From: Loktanella sp.
GTDB lineage: Bacteria > Pseudomonadota > Alphaproteobacteria > Rhodobacterales > Rhodobacteraceae
Length of the DNA stretch: 32,920 bases
Assembly: GCA_024686085.1 (NCBI GenBank)
Contig: JAIBDT010000035.1
Coordinates: 1-32,920, forward strand
Reading direction: 5' to 3'
Made by a program: the position numbers and the translations under genes. Under the pieces are notes generated by a model, which saw nothing but the letters and a program-made list of their open reading frames with translations, did no database searches and had not been told where the DNA came from. This document shows positions 1 to 7,936 of the stretch, piece by piece. Each line of letters opens with the position of its first letter. The first letter of the stretch is position 1.

Positions 1-1
1 A

Positions 2-124
2 ACCCAAGAGCGTGCGGTCGATGTTCAAATTACCCGTTTGCGCCGTAAGATTGAGGCTGATCCCAAACAGCCGCGCTATCTGCAAACTGTGCGCGGTGAA
101 GGATATATGTTGGCTCCAGACTGA
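2..124 (+). CDS. OmpR/PhoB-family response regulator, C-terminal end (partial)
   Basis: Only the last 40 codons are present; the gene begins before the window. The translated end contains RLRRKIEADPK and a final VRGEGYMLAPD. This is the recognition helix, wing and terminal beta-hairpin of a winged-helix OmpR/PhoB DNA-binding domain. Such proteins are cytoplasmic transcription factors activated by phosphorylation of an N-terminal receiver domain, which lies outside the window. The sequence reminds me of PetR-like regulators of Rhodobacterales, but a tail this short cannot settle the orthologue, so no symbol is given. The reading frame ends at TGA 122-124. The family assignment is firm; the specific role is unknown. 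Confidence 0.85.
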   Translation, partial: TQERAVDVQITRLRRKIEADPKQPRYLQTVRGEGYMLAPD

Positions 125-208
125 CCAAAAGGTCGTATCGCCTGCTTTTTTGTTTTACATCCTAACGCATGTGGCCGCAGTGTTTTGTTATCATTGGAGG
201 AACATATC

Positions 209-706
209 ATGATCGATGTAAAAGCAGTTTTTGCCGCCGTTGCGGTTGCCGTAGTCAGTACTGGGCCCGTTTACGCCCAATCATTAGAGTATTGGGGCGA
301 AGCGGGTGGCTGGGACGTACTGGTCGATCCGACGTTGGGAGATGGCTGCCTGATTCAGGCAGAATACCAAGATGGGTCTCTAGTTCGTATCGGTTTCGAC
401 CTGAACGAAGGTGAAGGCTATGTCACGGCGTTCAATGATGCATGGGGCGAGATCGAAGAAGGCGGCATATATGACATTACCTTCGCGCTGGATGGTGAAG
501 TTTATGAAGGCACCGCGACGGGGATCTACCTTGAGGGCGTTCCTGGTGCAGACATCTATTTCACGAGTTCAGACTTCCTGTTTGATATTGCTGCGCGCTA
601 CACGATGGAGCTTTCCAACAATAGTGGACCTGTCATGACGATTGATCTGGACGGGACGATGGCTGGCCTTGAGGCTGCTCTCGAATGCCAAGAAGAAAAC
701 GGCTAA
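209..706 (+). CDS. Small secreted protein of unknown function
   Basis: A 165-residue protein. I chose the ATG at 209 over the upstream in-frame one at 185 because TTGGAGG lies a normal distance before it and because the N-terminus then reads as a clean Sec signal peptide: a short charged start, an Ala/Val-rich core and a probable cleavage after VYAQ near residue 24. The mature part is acidic, with many Asp, Glu and Gly residues, a Cys near each end that could form a disulfide, and alternating hydrophobic patterns suggesting beta structure. I do not recognise a family. It is probably periplasmic. It stands alone between a response regulator and the deacetylase operon, and is followed by a perfect hairpin. 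Confidence 0.75.
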   Translation: MIDVKAVFAAVAVAVVSTGPVYAQSLEYWGEAGGWDVLVDPTLGDGCLIQAEYQDGSLVRIGFDLNEGEGYVTAFNDAWGEIEEGGIYDITFALDGEVYEGTATGIYLEGVPGADIYFTSSDFLFDIAARYTMELSNNSGPVMTIDLDGTMAGLEAALECQEENG

Positions 707-721
707 ACTTCTTCACCCCGA

Positions 722-744
722 GGGATGGCAGCACCTGCCATCCC
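722..744 (+). terminator. Perfect 10-bp hairpin after the secreted-protein gene, no U tract
   Basis: GGGATGGCAG at 722-731 pairs perfectly with CTGCCATCCC at 735-744 around a 3-base loop. It begins 16 bases after the stop codon at 706. There is no T run after it, so it is not a standard intrinsic terminator; it may be a 3' mRNA-stabilising structure or assist termination. Confidence 0.45.
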
Positions 745-794
745 GATGCTAAACATGGCCCAACGGCCTTTGTCTAGCAGTTGGAGAATCGAAG

Positions 795-1739
795 ATGGTG
801 ACCGCGCTTATTACGCATGACGCCTGTTATGATCATGTGACGCCTCCGGGCCATCCAGAACAAGTCGCCCGTTTGGATGCTGTTTTGGGTGCACTTGCGC
901 AGATAGATTTGCGCCGCGTGAAGGCACCGATGGGCGCAGAGGATGATATACTGCGCGCCCATCCCCAGTCGCATATCATCGCAATACGCAATGCGGCGCC
1001 CGAAAGCGGATGGCGTTCGCTGGATGCCGATACACATATGTCGGTCGGGACGTTAGAGGCTGCGTTTCGCGGTGTTGGCGGTGCTGTGCGCGCCGTTGAT
1101 TTGGTGATGGAGGGTGAAGTGCAGAACGCCTTTGTCGCGATGCGCCCGCCGGGACACCATGCCGAGCGCGAGACTGCGATGGGCTTTTGTTTCTTTGGTA
1201 ATGTCGCGATTGCGGCGAAACACGCGCTGGATCATCACGGCTTAAAGCGCGTGGCGATTGTCGATTTCGACGTGCACCACGGCAATGGCACGCAGGATCT
1301 GGTTGAAGACGACCCGCGTATTCTGTTCTGCTCGACGCATCAAAGCCCCCTGTATCCCGGAACCGGTGCCGCGCACGAAACGGGTGTTGGAAATGTCTTG
1401 AACTGTCCGCTGCCTGATGGGGCGGGATCAAAGGCATTTCGTGATGTAATGGAGCGCGTGGTTTTGCCCCGTGTTGATGGATTTTCTCCTCAACTTCTAA
1501 TTATCTCGGCAGGATTCGATGCACATCGGGACGATCCACTGGCGGGGATGAATTTGGTTGAGGATGACTTTGCTTGGATCACAGAGCGCTTGTGCGATCT
1601 TGCGGATCGTCATTGTAAAGGACGCGTGGTATCCAGCCTAGAAGGCGGCTATGATTTGGCCGCGTTGGGGGCAAGTGCTGCCGCCCATGTGAATGTTTTG
1701 AAGGAGAGATCGACATGTCAGACCCAGTTGACGCCCTAA
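795..1739 (+). CDS. Histone deacetylase-family (class II-type) amidohydrolase
   Basis: A 314-residue arginase/deacetylase-fold Zn hydrolase. The family removes acetyl or similar acyl groups from lysine side chains or polyamines. Visible motifs are RPPGHH at 117-122 (catalytic His pair), DFDVHHGNGT at 157-166 and SAGFDAH ending at 244. By family rules Asp159, His161 and Asp242 are the zinc ligands. The length is normal for bacterial class II deacetylases. GGAG precedes the ATG. The 3' end overlaps the xseB start by 25 bases, so the two are likely co-translated in one operon with ispA and dxs. The physiological substrate cannot be read from the sequence; acetylpolyamine amidohydrolase activity is an alternative to protein deacetylation. 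Confidence 0.9.
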   Translation: MVTALITHDACYDHVTPPGHPEQVARLDAVLGALAQIDLRRVKAPMGAEDDILRAHPQSHIIAIRNAAPESGWRSLDADTHMSVGTLEAAFRGVGGAVRAVDLVMEGEVQNAFVAMRPPGHHAERETAMGFCFFGNVAIAAKHALDHHGLKRVAIVDFDVHHGNGTQDLVEDDPRILFCSTHQSPLYPGTGAAHETGVGNVLNCPLPDGAGSKAFRDVMERVVLPRVDGFSPQLLIISAGFDAHRDDPLAGMNLVEDDFAWITERLCDLADRHCKGRVVSSLEGGYDLAALGASAAAHVNVLKERSTCQTQLTP

Positions 1740-1951
1740 GCTTTGAACAGGCGATTGCCGAGTTGGAAAAGGTCGTGGGCCAGCTAGAGCGCGGCGATGT
1801 CGCGCTTGATGAAAGTATCGCGCTGTATGAGCGTGGAGCTGCCTTGCGCAAGCGGTGTCAGGACAAGTTGAAGGAAGCCGAAGAGAAGGTTGCCAAGCTG
1901 ACGCTGGATGGTGATGGCAATGCCATAGGGACTGCACCGCTGGATGCCTGA
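1715..1951 (+). CDS. xseB: Exodeoxyribonuclease VII small subunit
   Basis: A 78-residue protein of normal length for XseB. It shows the family pattern FEQAIAELEKVVGQLERGD, then SIALYERGAALRKRCQDKL and a short KVAKL tail. XseB forms small helical subunits that assemble with XseA into the cytoplasmic nuclease, which degrades single-stranded DNA to oligonucleotides. The large-subunit gene is not in this window. AAGGAGAG precedes the ATG. It overlaps the deacetylase gene upstream (25 bases) and ispA downstream (8 bases). XseB next to ispA and dxs is a common arrangement in proteobacteria, which supports the call. Confidence 0.95.
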   Translation: MSDPVDALSFEQAIAELEKVVGQLERGDVALDESIALYERGAALRKRCQDKLKEAEEKVAKLTLDGDGNAIGTAPLDA

Positions 1952-2858
1952 TCTGCCCCACTTTAACGTCGAGCGGATAGTTGATTTGACTCGAAAGCCA
2001 TTTGTAGAGGCTTTGGCAAATGCGGCGGAGTCTGCGCGGTGGCAAATTGAACACTCGCTCTCTCAATTGAATGGTCCGATCCCCGATGCGATGAAATATG
2101 CGACAGCGGGCGGTAAGGGGCTTCGTGCCTTTTTGGCGATGGAGTCTGCGCGGTTACATGGGTTTGATAGCGTTCGTTCGGGTGCCGCCGCTGGTGCGAT
2201 TGAGGCATTGCATGCCTATTCGCTGGTGCATGACGATCTGCCCTGTATGGACGATGACGATCTGCGTCGTGGTCAGCCAACTGTTCATAGAAAGTGGGAC
2301 GAGGCGACCGCTGTGCTTGCAGGTGATGCATTGCAAGCTTTGGCGTTTCAGCTGATCGCGCAAGTGGGTTGCCCTGTCGAGGCACGGTTGAATTTGTCGG
2401 CGACGCTCGCGATCGCTGCGGGTGCGCATGGAATGGTGGGTGGGCAGGCGTTGGATATTGCGGCAGAGACTGCCGATGTTCCGTTGAACCTAGATGAGAT
2501 TACTGCGCTTCAGGCGGGCAAGACGGGTGCGTTGATCCGGTGGTCTGCCATGGTTGGACCTCGTATGGCGGGGCTTCACCACGATCCGTTGGATGTTTAT
2601 GGCGAGTGCCTTGGTTTGGCGTTCCAAATTGCCGACGATGTGTTGGATGTTGAGGGCGACGCCGCCGAAGTGGGCAAAGCCGTTGGTAAGGACGCAGACG
2701 CTGGGAAGGCCACATTTGTGACATTGCTTGGCTTGCAAGGTGCAAAGACTCGCGCTGCTGAATTGGTCGCAGAGGCATGCGATCGCCTATCGTGTTATGG
2801 TGATGAGGCAGACACGTTGAAAGAGGCGGCGCGCTTTGTTATCGCCCGTCGAAAGTAA
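1944..2858 (+). CDS. ispA: Farnesyl diphosphate synthase (geranyltranstransferase)
   Basis: A 304-residue all-helical trans-prenyltransferase. It condenses isopentenyl diphosphate with dimethylallyl and geranyl diphosphate to give farnesyl diphosphate, the precursor of quinone side chains, undecaprenyl phosphate and carotenoids. The first aspartate-rich motif, DDLPCMDDDDLRRG, is at 97-110 and the second, DDVLD, at 231-235; GGKGLR at 56-61 is the usual substrate loop. The assigned ATG overlaps the xseB stop by 8 bases and has only a weak ribosome site of its own, which suggests translational coupling. A start some codons later is possible, since the N-terminus is slightly long. It is followed after 9 bases by dxs in the same pathway. 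Confidence 0.95.
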   Translation: MPDLPHFNVERIVDLTRKPFVEALANAAESARWQIEHSLSQLNGPIPDAMKYATAGGKGLRAFLAMESARLHGFDSVRSGAAAGAIEALHAYSLVHDDLPCMDDDDLRRGQPTVHRKWDEATAVLAGDALQALAFQLIAQVGCPVEARLNLSATLAIAAGAHGMVGGQALDIAAETADVPLNLDEITALQAGKTGALIRWSAMVGPRMAGLHHDPLDVYGECLGLAFQIADDVLDVEGDAAEVGKAVGKDADAGKATFVTLLGLQGAKTRAAELVAEACDRLSCYGDEADTLKEAARFVIARRK

Positions 2859-2867
2859 GAGGCCGAT

Positions 2868-4778
2868 ATGACCAATCCAGTGACCCCAATTTTGGACCGC
2901 ATTCAATCCCCTGCGGATATGAAAACGCTGAGCGACCGCGACTTGCGCAAGCTGGCTGATGAAGTCCGGGCCGAGACGATTTCTGCGGTGTCTGTCACGG
3001 GTGGTCATTTGGGCGCTGGGCTTGGGGTGGTTGAGATGACGGTCGCGCTTCATGCGGTGTTTGACACCCCGAAGGACAAGATCATTTGGGACGTGTCGCA
3101 TCAATGTTATCCGCACAAGATTCTGACGGGTCGCAGGGATCGTATCCGCACACTGCGGATGAAGGACGGCTTGTCTGGTTTCACAAAACGCTCTGAGAGC
3201 CCCTATGATCCGTTTGGCGCGGCCCATTCAAGCACGTCGATTTCGGCGGCTCTTGGCTTTGCGGTTGCCCGCGATCTGGGCGGCGATAGCGGCGATGCGA
3301 TTGCCGTGATCGGCGATGGGTCAATGTCGGCAGGCATGGCCTATGAGGCGATGAATAACGCGGGGCATTTGGGCAAGCGTCTGATCGTGATTCTGAACGA
3401 CAACGAGATGTCGATTGCGCCGCCTGTTGGCGCAATGTCGTCTTACTTGAGCCGCCTTTATGCGGGTGAGCCGTTTCAGGAACTGAAAGCTGCGGCAAAG
3501 GGTGCTGTTTCGCTTTTACCAGAACCGTTCCGCGAGGGTGCGCGTCGCGCCAAGGACATGGTCAAGCATATGACCGTTGGCGGGACCCTGTTCGAGGAAT
3601 TGGGTTTCTCTTATCTTGGGCCGATTGACGGGCACGACATGGAACAGCTGTTGCAGGTGTTGCGCACTGTGAAAGACCGCGCCACTGGGCCGATCATGAT
3701 CCATGCGATCACGAAAAAGGGCAAAGGGTTTGCCCCTGCCGAGGCTGCGAGAGATCGTGGTCATGCGACGGGAAAGTTCAATGTTGTGACGGGCGAGCAG
3801 AAATCTGCGCCTTCCAATGCGCCATCCTATACCAGTGTGTTTGCCGATACTTTGCTAAAATACGCTGCATTAGACCCTAAAATCTGCGCTGTAACGGCTG
3901 CGATGCCTGACGGCACGGGGCTTAATAAGTTCATGGAACGCTATGCGAGCCGTTGCTTTGATGTGGGTATTGCCGAACAACATGCCGTGACGTTCTCGGC
4001 TGGTTTGGCGGCGGGAGGCATGCGTCCGTTTTGTGCGCTTTATTCGACGTTTCTGCAACGCGGTTATGATCAGGTTGTGCATGATGTGGCGATCCAGCGC
4101 TTGCCCGTCCGCTTTGCGATTGATCGCGCTGGGCTGGTGGGTGCGGATGGTGCGACACATGCCGGCGCCTTTGACATCGCCTTTCTCGCGAACTTGCCCG
4201 ACTTTGTTGTAATGGCCGCCGCTGACGAGGCGGAATTGGTGCGCATGGTTGCAACTGCCGCCGCCTATGACGATGGCCCCATTGCGTTCCGCTTTCCGCG
4301 TGGTGAAGGGGTCGGCGTCGAGATGCCTAGTGACCCTGAGCTGCTGGAGATTGGTAAGGGTCGCGTGATCCGCGAAGGTAAACGCGTTGCGATCTTGTCG
4401 TTTGGCACCCGCCTGCAAGAGGTTGAAGCTGCCGCCGAAGGACTGGCCGCAAAAGGGATCACGCCGACAATTGCTGATGCCCGTTTTGCCAAGCCGTTGG
4501 ATCGTGATCTTATTTTAAAATTGGCCGCCGAACACGAGGCGCTGATTTGTATTGAAGAAGGTGCCGTTGGCGGTTTTGGTTCTCATGTGGCGCAATTGCT
4601 CGCGGACGAGGGCGTGTTTGATCACGGTCTCAAGTTTCGCTCGATGGTCTTGCCTGACACGTTTATCGACCAATCCAGCCCACGCGACATGTACGACATG
4701 GCGGGCCTGAATTCTGCAGATATCGAGAAGAAAGTTCTTGAAGTATTGGGCGTGGCGGTGATGGATAAGCGTGCTTAG
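2868..4778 (+). CDS. dxs: 1-deoxy-D-xylulose-5-phosphate synthase
   Basis: A 636-residue thiamine diphosphate enzyme of typical Dxs length. It catalyses the first step of the MEP pathway: pyruvate plus glyceraldehyde 3-phosphate gives 1-deoxy-D-xylulose 5-phosphate and CO2. Visible features are the N-terminal GGHLGAGLG with its His at 47, the ThDP/Mg motif [16 protein letters not shown] at 149-164, the transketolase pyrimidine-binding part with [17 protein letters not shown], and a C-terminal transketolase domain from about residue 500. The start has a GAGG-type ribosome site. It closes the deacetylase-xseB-ispA-dxs operon. The converging sodium-channel gene ends only 3 bases away, so no separate terminator fits between them. 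Confidence 0.97.
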   Translation: MTNPVTPILDRIQSPADMKTLSDRDLRKLADEVRAETISAVSVTGGHLGAGLGVVEMTVALHAVFDTPKDKIIWDVSHQCYPHKILTGRRDRIRTLRMKDGLSGFTKRSESPYDPFGAAHSSTSISAALGFAVARDLGGDSGDAIAVIGDGSMSAGMAYEAMNNAGHLGKRLIVILNDNEMSIAPPVGAMSSYLSRLYAGEPFQELKAAAKGAVSLLPEPFREGARRAKDMVKHMTVGGTLFEELGFSYLGPIDGHDMEQLLQVLRTVKDRATGPIMIHAITKKGKGFAPAEAARDRGHATGKFNVVTGEQKSAPSNAPSYTSVFADTLLKYAALDPKICAVTAAMPDGTGLNKFMERYASRCFDVGIAEQHAVTFSAGLAAGGMRPFCALYSTFLQRGYDQVVHDVAIQRLPVRFAIDRAGLVGADGATHAGAFDIAFLANLPDFVVMAAADEAELVRMVATAAAYDDGPIAFRFPRGEGVGVEMPSDPELLEIGKGRVIREGKRVAILSFGTRLQEVEAAAEGLAAKGITPTIADARFAKPLDRDLILKLAAEHEALICIEEGAVGGFGSHVAQLLADEGVFDHGLKFRSMVLPDTFIDQSSPRDMYDMAGLNSADIEKKVLEVLGVAVMDKRA

Positions 4779-4781
4779 TGA

Positions 4782-5555
4782 CTATTTCAGCGCGTCAAGC
4801 CGTGCTTCTATCGCTTCGAGCTTTGCCAAGACCTCGTCACGGTGCGCGTCAGTCGCTGCAATATCTTCTTGGTGATGCGCGTCCTGCATTGAGTTCACGA
4901 TCAAACCTACAAGAAGGTTCACGACCGCAAACGTGGTGACCAAGATGAATGGCAGGAAAAAGGCCCATGCGTAAGGATAAATCTCCATCACAGGGCGCAC
5001 GATTCCCATCGACCAGCTTTCAAGCGTCATGATCTGGAACAGCGAATACCCCGACCGCCCGAGTGTGCCGAACCATTCTGGAAATGCCGCGCCGAATAGT
5101 TTCGTCGTTACAACTGCCCCGATGTAAAATATGATCCCCATCAGCAGGAACACGGATCCCATTCCTGGAAGTGCAGTGATAAAACCTTCGACCACGCGGC
5201 GTAACGATGGCGCGACCGAGATCACGCGCAAGACCCGCAAAATCCGGAATGCGCGCAAAACAGATAGACCTTGGCCGTTTGGCACAAAAGCGACCGCCAC
5301 AATGATAAAGTCGAATAGGTTCCAACCACTACGAAAGAAATTGCGACCCTGTGCAAAGAGTTTAGCCGCGATTTCCACGGTAAAAATAGCAAGGCAGATG
5401 CTGTCCAGCGTAAGGATCAGGTTCCCAGCTTGCGCCATAACGGTGTCTGAAGTCTCTAGCCCCAGAATAATCGCGTTAAATACAATAACCGCAAGAAGGG
5501 TTCGACCCACGATTGGGCGTGCAAGAAAGTCAGCGGTTTGTTGGCGAAGAGACAT
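4782..5555 (-). CDS. Voltage-gated sodium channel, NaChBac/NavBac type
   Basis: A 257-residue single-domain six-helix channel subunit that would form a homotetramer in the inner membrane. The S4 voltage sensor carries arginines every third residue (101, 104, 107, 110). The pore loop has the selectivity-filter motif TLESWSM at 177-183, the signature of bacterial sodium channels; calcium- and potassium-selective channels differ here. S6 (about 200-222) is followed by an acidic linker and a C-terminal coiled coil (about 240-257) of the type that holds the tetramer together. An AAAGG-type ribosome site precedes the ATG. Homologues in marine alphaproteobacteria are used as structural models. It may share a transcript with the epimerase-like gene 59 bases upstream. 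Confidence 0.93.
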   Translation of the reverse strand: MSLRQQTADFLARPIVGRTLLAVIVFNAIILGLETSDTVMAQAGNLILTLDSICLAIFTVEIAAKLFAQGRNFFRSGWNLFDFIIVAVAFVPNGQGLSVLRAFRILRVLRVISVAPSLRRVVEGFITALPGMGSVFLLMGIIFYIGAVVTTKLFGAAFPEWFGTLGRSGYSLFQIMTLESWSMGIVRPVMEIYPYAWAFFLPFILVTTFAVVNLLVGLIVNSMQDAHHQEDIAATDAHRDEVLAKLEAIEARLDALK

Positions 5556-5614
5556 ACGTGAACCTTTGAAACGTTGCAGTCGATATGGTCACGTCTTGGT
5601 CTATCGGCAAGGCC

Positions 5615-6475
5615 CTAGCTGCTTAATTCCTGCGCCAAAAGGGCCCGAAGCCCTGTTTTGTAGTCGGGGTAAAGCAGGTCAACGCCGAGTTCGGTTTTTA
5701 TCTTGTCGTTGCGTACCTTTTTGCTTTCCGCATAGAAGCTGCGCGCCATGGGCGACATCTCAGCCGTTTCATAGTCAAAAGCAGGCGGGGTCGGCATATC
5801 TAGCAACTCAGCCGCGTAGGTAATGACGTCTTGCGGTGGCGCAGGGTTGTTGTCACAGACGTTATAAACCGATCTAACATTGGGTTTTTTGATAGAAGCG
5901 GCAAGTACTCGCGCGATGTCTGCCACATGGATGCGGCTGAAGACTTGGTTCTTTTTGATGATCCGTCTTGCTGTGCCGTTCCGCACCTTGCTGAACGGTC
6001 CGCGACCTGGGCCATAAATACCAGCGAGCCTGAACATATGCAGTGGCAGATCAGGGATGGATTGCCACGCAGTTTCGGCAGTAGCCCTTGCGATGCCACG
6101 TTCGGTTGAGGGCGTCAGGGGAGTGTCTTCGTCAACCCAAGCACCATTGTGATCGCCGTAAACACCGGTTGTCGAAAGATAACCAACCCATTCAAATTGT
6201 CCTGCTCGCGATGCGATTTCAGACGCCAACTCGGCCAAAACCGGGTCGCCTGCGTCATTCGGGCCTGTCGAGATCAAAATATGTGTTGCCGCGTTCAGGG
6301 CTGGTATCATGTCCGCCCCGGGCCAGATGCGCGGCTCGACGCCTTCGTTCATCAGTCGCGTCGCTTTGTCCTCATCGCGCGTCGTGCCAATGATCCGCCA
6401 ATCCTGCGGCAGCAAGATTTTTGAAAGCGCACGCGCGGTATAGCCGTGTCCGAAAGAAAGAAGTGTTTTTGTCAT
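5615..6475 (-). CDS. NAD-dependent epimerase/dehydratase-like (extended SDR, YeeZ-type) protein
   Basis: A 286-residue Rossmann-fold protein. The glycine-rich nucleotide site is GHGYTA near residues 9-14, close to the amino end. STTGVYGDHNGAWVDEDTP in the middle and RLAGIYGPGRGPF are typical extended-SDR blocks. The canonical YxxxK catalytic pair is not evident, which fits the atypical YeeZ-like branch whose substrate is unknown. I used the ATG at 6475 rather than the in-frame one at 6511, because the Rossmann strand TLLSFGHGYTA should start within a few residues of the N-terminus. It runs toward the sodium channel and is divergent from the methyltransferase at 6531. Confident for fold, not for function. 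Confidence 0.82.
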   Translation of the reverse strand: MTKTLLSFGHGYTARALSKILLPQDWRIIGTTRDEDKATRLMNEGVEPRIWPGADMIPALNAATHILISTGPNDAGDPVLAELASEIASRAGQFEWVGYLSTTGVYGDHNGAWVDEDTPLTPSTERGIARATAETAWQSIPDLPLHMFRLAGIYGPGRGPFSKVRNGTARRIIKKNQVFSRIHVADIARVLAASIKKPNVRSVYNVCDNNPAPPQDVITYAAELLDMPTPPAFDYETAEMSPMARSFYAESKKVRNDKIKTELGVDLLYPDYKTGLRALLAQELSS

Positions 6476-6530
6476 GCGCCCAGTGGTGCGCCAAGTCTTG
6501 CGCAGATGCAAGTCTGTGCTAGCCTAAGTC

Positions 6531-7157
6531 ATGGACCGAGACCCAACTCTGAAAGATGCATACCGCATGTCTTCGCAAGGTGACGTGAAAGAGCTGTATC
6601 GCGTTTGGGCGCATTCATACGATAGCGGGTTCGGGGACAGTCAAGGGTATCAGCTACCGCGTGCGGTCGCGCAGGCATATTTGACGGCGGGCGGTACCGG
6701 TCCAGTCCTTGATGTAGGTGCAGGCACGGGGTTGGTCGCAGAATATTTGATTCGTGGCGGCGTAGACGTGATCGATGCACTTGACCTATCGGACGAGATG
6801 TTGGGCGTCGCCCGTATGAAAGGTTTTTACCGCCATCTCATTGCCGCAGATGTAACTGCCGCTTTGCCGATGGTTTCGGGCGATTATCGAGGCGTTGTCA
6901 GTGCCGGAACCTTCACGATGGGTCATGTTGGTCCTGAGGGGCTGATCCCTTTGATGGACGCCGTAAAAAGCGGTACGTTGTTTGTCATTTCGGTTAATGC
7001 TGCGCATTTCGAAAGTGCGGGTTTTGCGGATGCGATGAATGGCTTTGCGGCGCAAATTGAGGGTCTAACATTCGCTGATACTCGGATTTACGATGATCGT
7101 GCCGACGATGGTCATCGCAACGATTTGGCCCGCCTGATCGTATTTCGAAAGGCCTAG
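6531..7157 (+). CDS. Class I SAM-dependent methyltransferase
   Basis: A 208-residue protein with the SAM-binding motif I, VLDVGAGTGLVA, at 59-70, followed by the acidic end of strand 2 (IDALDLSDEML) and a motif IV-like stretch, VVSAGTFTMGHVG. It has the length and layout of small cytoplasmic UbiE/Methyltransf_11-type enzymes, which transfer a methyl group from S-adenosylmethionine to a small molecule. The substrate cannot be inferred. No clear ribosome site precedes the ATG at 6531; an internal Met at residue 13 is a possible alternative start. It is divergent from the SDR gene and converges tail-to-tail, with a 4-base overlap, on the crotonase gene. Confidence 0.88.
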   Translation: MDRDPTLKDAYRMSSQGDVKELYRVWAHSYDSGFGDSQGYQLPRAVAQAYLTAGGTGPVLDVGAGTGLVAEYLIRGGVDVIDALDLSDEMLGVARMKGFYRHLIAADVTAALPMVSGDYRGVVSAGTFTMGHVGPEGLIPLMDAVKSGTLFVISVNAAHFESAGFADAMNGFAAQIEGLTFADTRIYDDRADDGHRNDLARLIVFRKA

Positions 7158-7936
7158 CGACCCGTCCAGACGGGGTCGCGTTTTTCCGCAAAAGCGCGCG
7201 CGCCTTCCAACTGATCCTCGGAGGAGTAAAGTCTGTCGACTGATCCGATTTGCCGCTTAGTGATCCGGTTCATGCTGTCTTGGAATTTGCTATCTTCGGC
7301 ATCGCGCACAATTTCCTTGATCGCCGCATAGACCAGCGGTGGTCCCGATGCGATAAGTTGGGCCATTTCCATCGCCGCTGCTTGTAATTGGTCAGCTGGG
7401 TGCACGTGGTTGATCAAACCCCAACCAAGGGCCTCTGTGGTGTCGAACCAACGACCCGTTAGCAAAAGCTCCATCGCGATATGATAGGGGATACGTTTTG
7501 GAAGCTTGACTGAGGCCGCGTCGGCCACTGTTCCAGACCGGATTTCGGGCAATGCAAATGTTGCATGATCCGCGGCGAGGATAATGTCAGCAGAAAGCGC
7601 AAGCTCTAGCCCGCCGCCACAGGCAATCCCGTTGATGGCGGCAATGACCGGTTTGTTCATATCGCGCAGTTCTTGCAACCCGCCAAAGCCGCCGATGCCA
7701 TAGTCCCCATCAACCGCATCACCGTCATTTGCAGCCTTCAGATCCCAGCCCGGGCAAAAGAATTTGTCACCAGCGCCCGTGATGATTGCCACGCGCACAT
7801 CGGGGTCGTCGCGAAACGCTGCAAAAGTTTCACCCATGATCCGGCTTGTTGCCAGATCAATGGCGTTCGCCTTTGGCCGATTTAGGGTCACATGTAGTAT
7901 CGCGCCATATCGTTTCGTCTGAATTGGGCTCGTCAT
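7154..7936 (-). CDS. Enoyl-CoA hydratase/isomerase family, carnitinyl-CoA dehydratase (CaiD)-like
   Basis: A 260-residue crotonase-fold protein, almost the same length as E. coli CaiD. The oxyanion-hole segment is CPGWDLKAA at 61-69 and GIACGGGLELAL at 103-114. The two catalytic glutamates of hydratases are present as Glu111 (in GGGLE) and Glu131 (in LPEI), the same positions as the active-site residues I know for CaiD. The expected reaction is reversible addition or removal of water on a CoA thioester in the cytoplasm. It is the last gene of the five-gene minus-strand operon; its ATG overlaps the ligase stop as ATGA. CaiD similarity suggests a betaine-like acyl group, but a generic short-chain enoyl-CoA hydratase remains possible. 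Confidence 0.88.
   Translation of the reverse strand: MTSPIQTKRYGAILHVTLNRPKANAIDLATSRIMGETFAAFRDDPDVRVAIITGAGDKFFCPGWDLKAANDGDAVDGDYGIGGFGGLQELRDMNKPVIAAINGIACGGGLELALSADIILAADHATFALPEIRSGTVADAASVKLPKRIPYHIAMELLLTGRWFDTTEALGWGLINHVHPADQLQAAAMEMAQLIASGPPLVYAAIKEIVRDAEDSKFQDSMNRITKRQIGSVDRLYSSEDQLEGARAFAEKRDPVWTGR

Noticed and set aside
122..160. A terminator after the response regulator (GACC AAAA GGTC and a later T run)
   Set aside because: The stem is only four pairs and the T run is separated from it by more than ten bases.
5131..5823. A 230-residue plus-strand open frame opposite the sodium channel
   Set aside because: The channel on the minus strand has full motif support; this frame has an unlikely composition (rich in Arg, Ile, Thr) and no recognisable motif.
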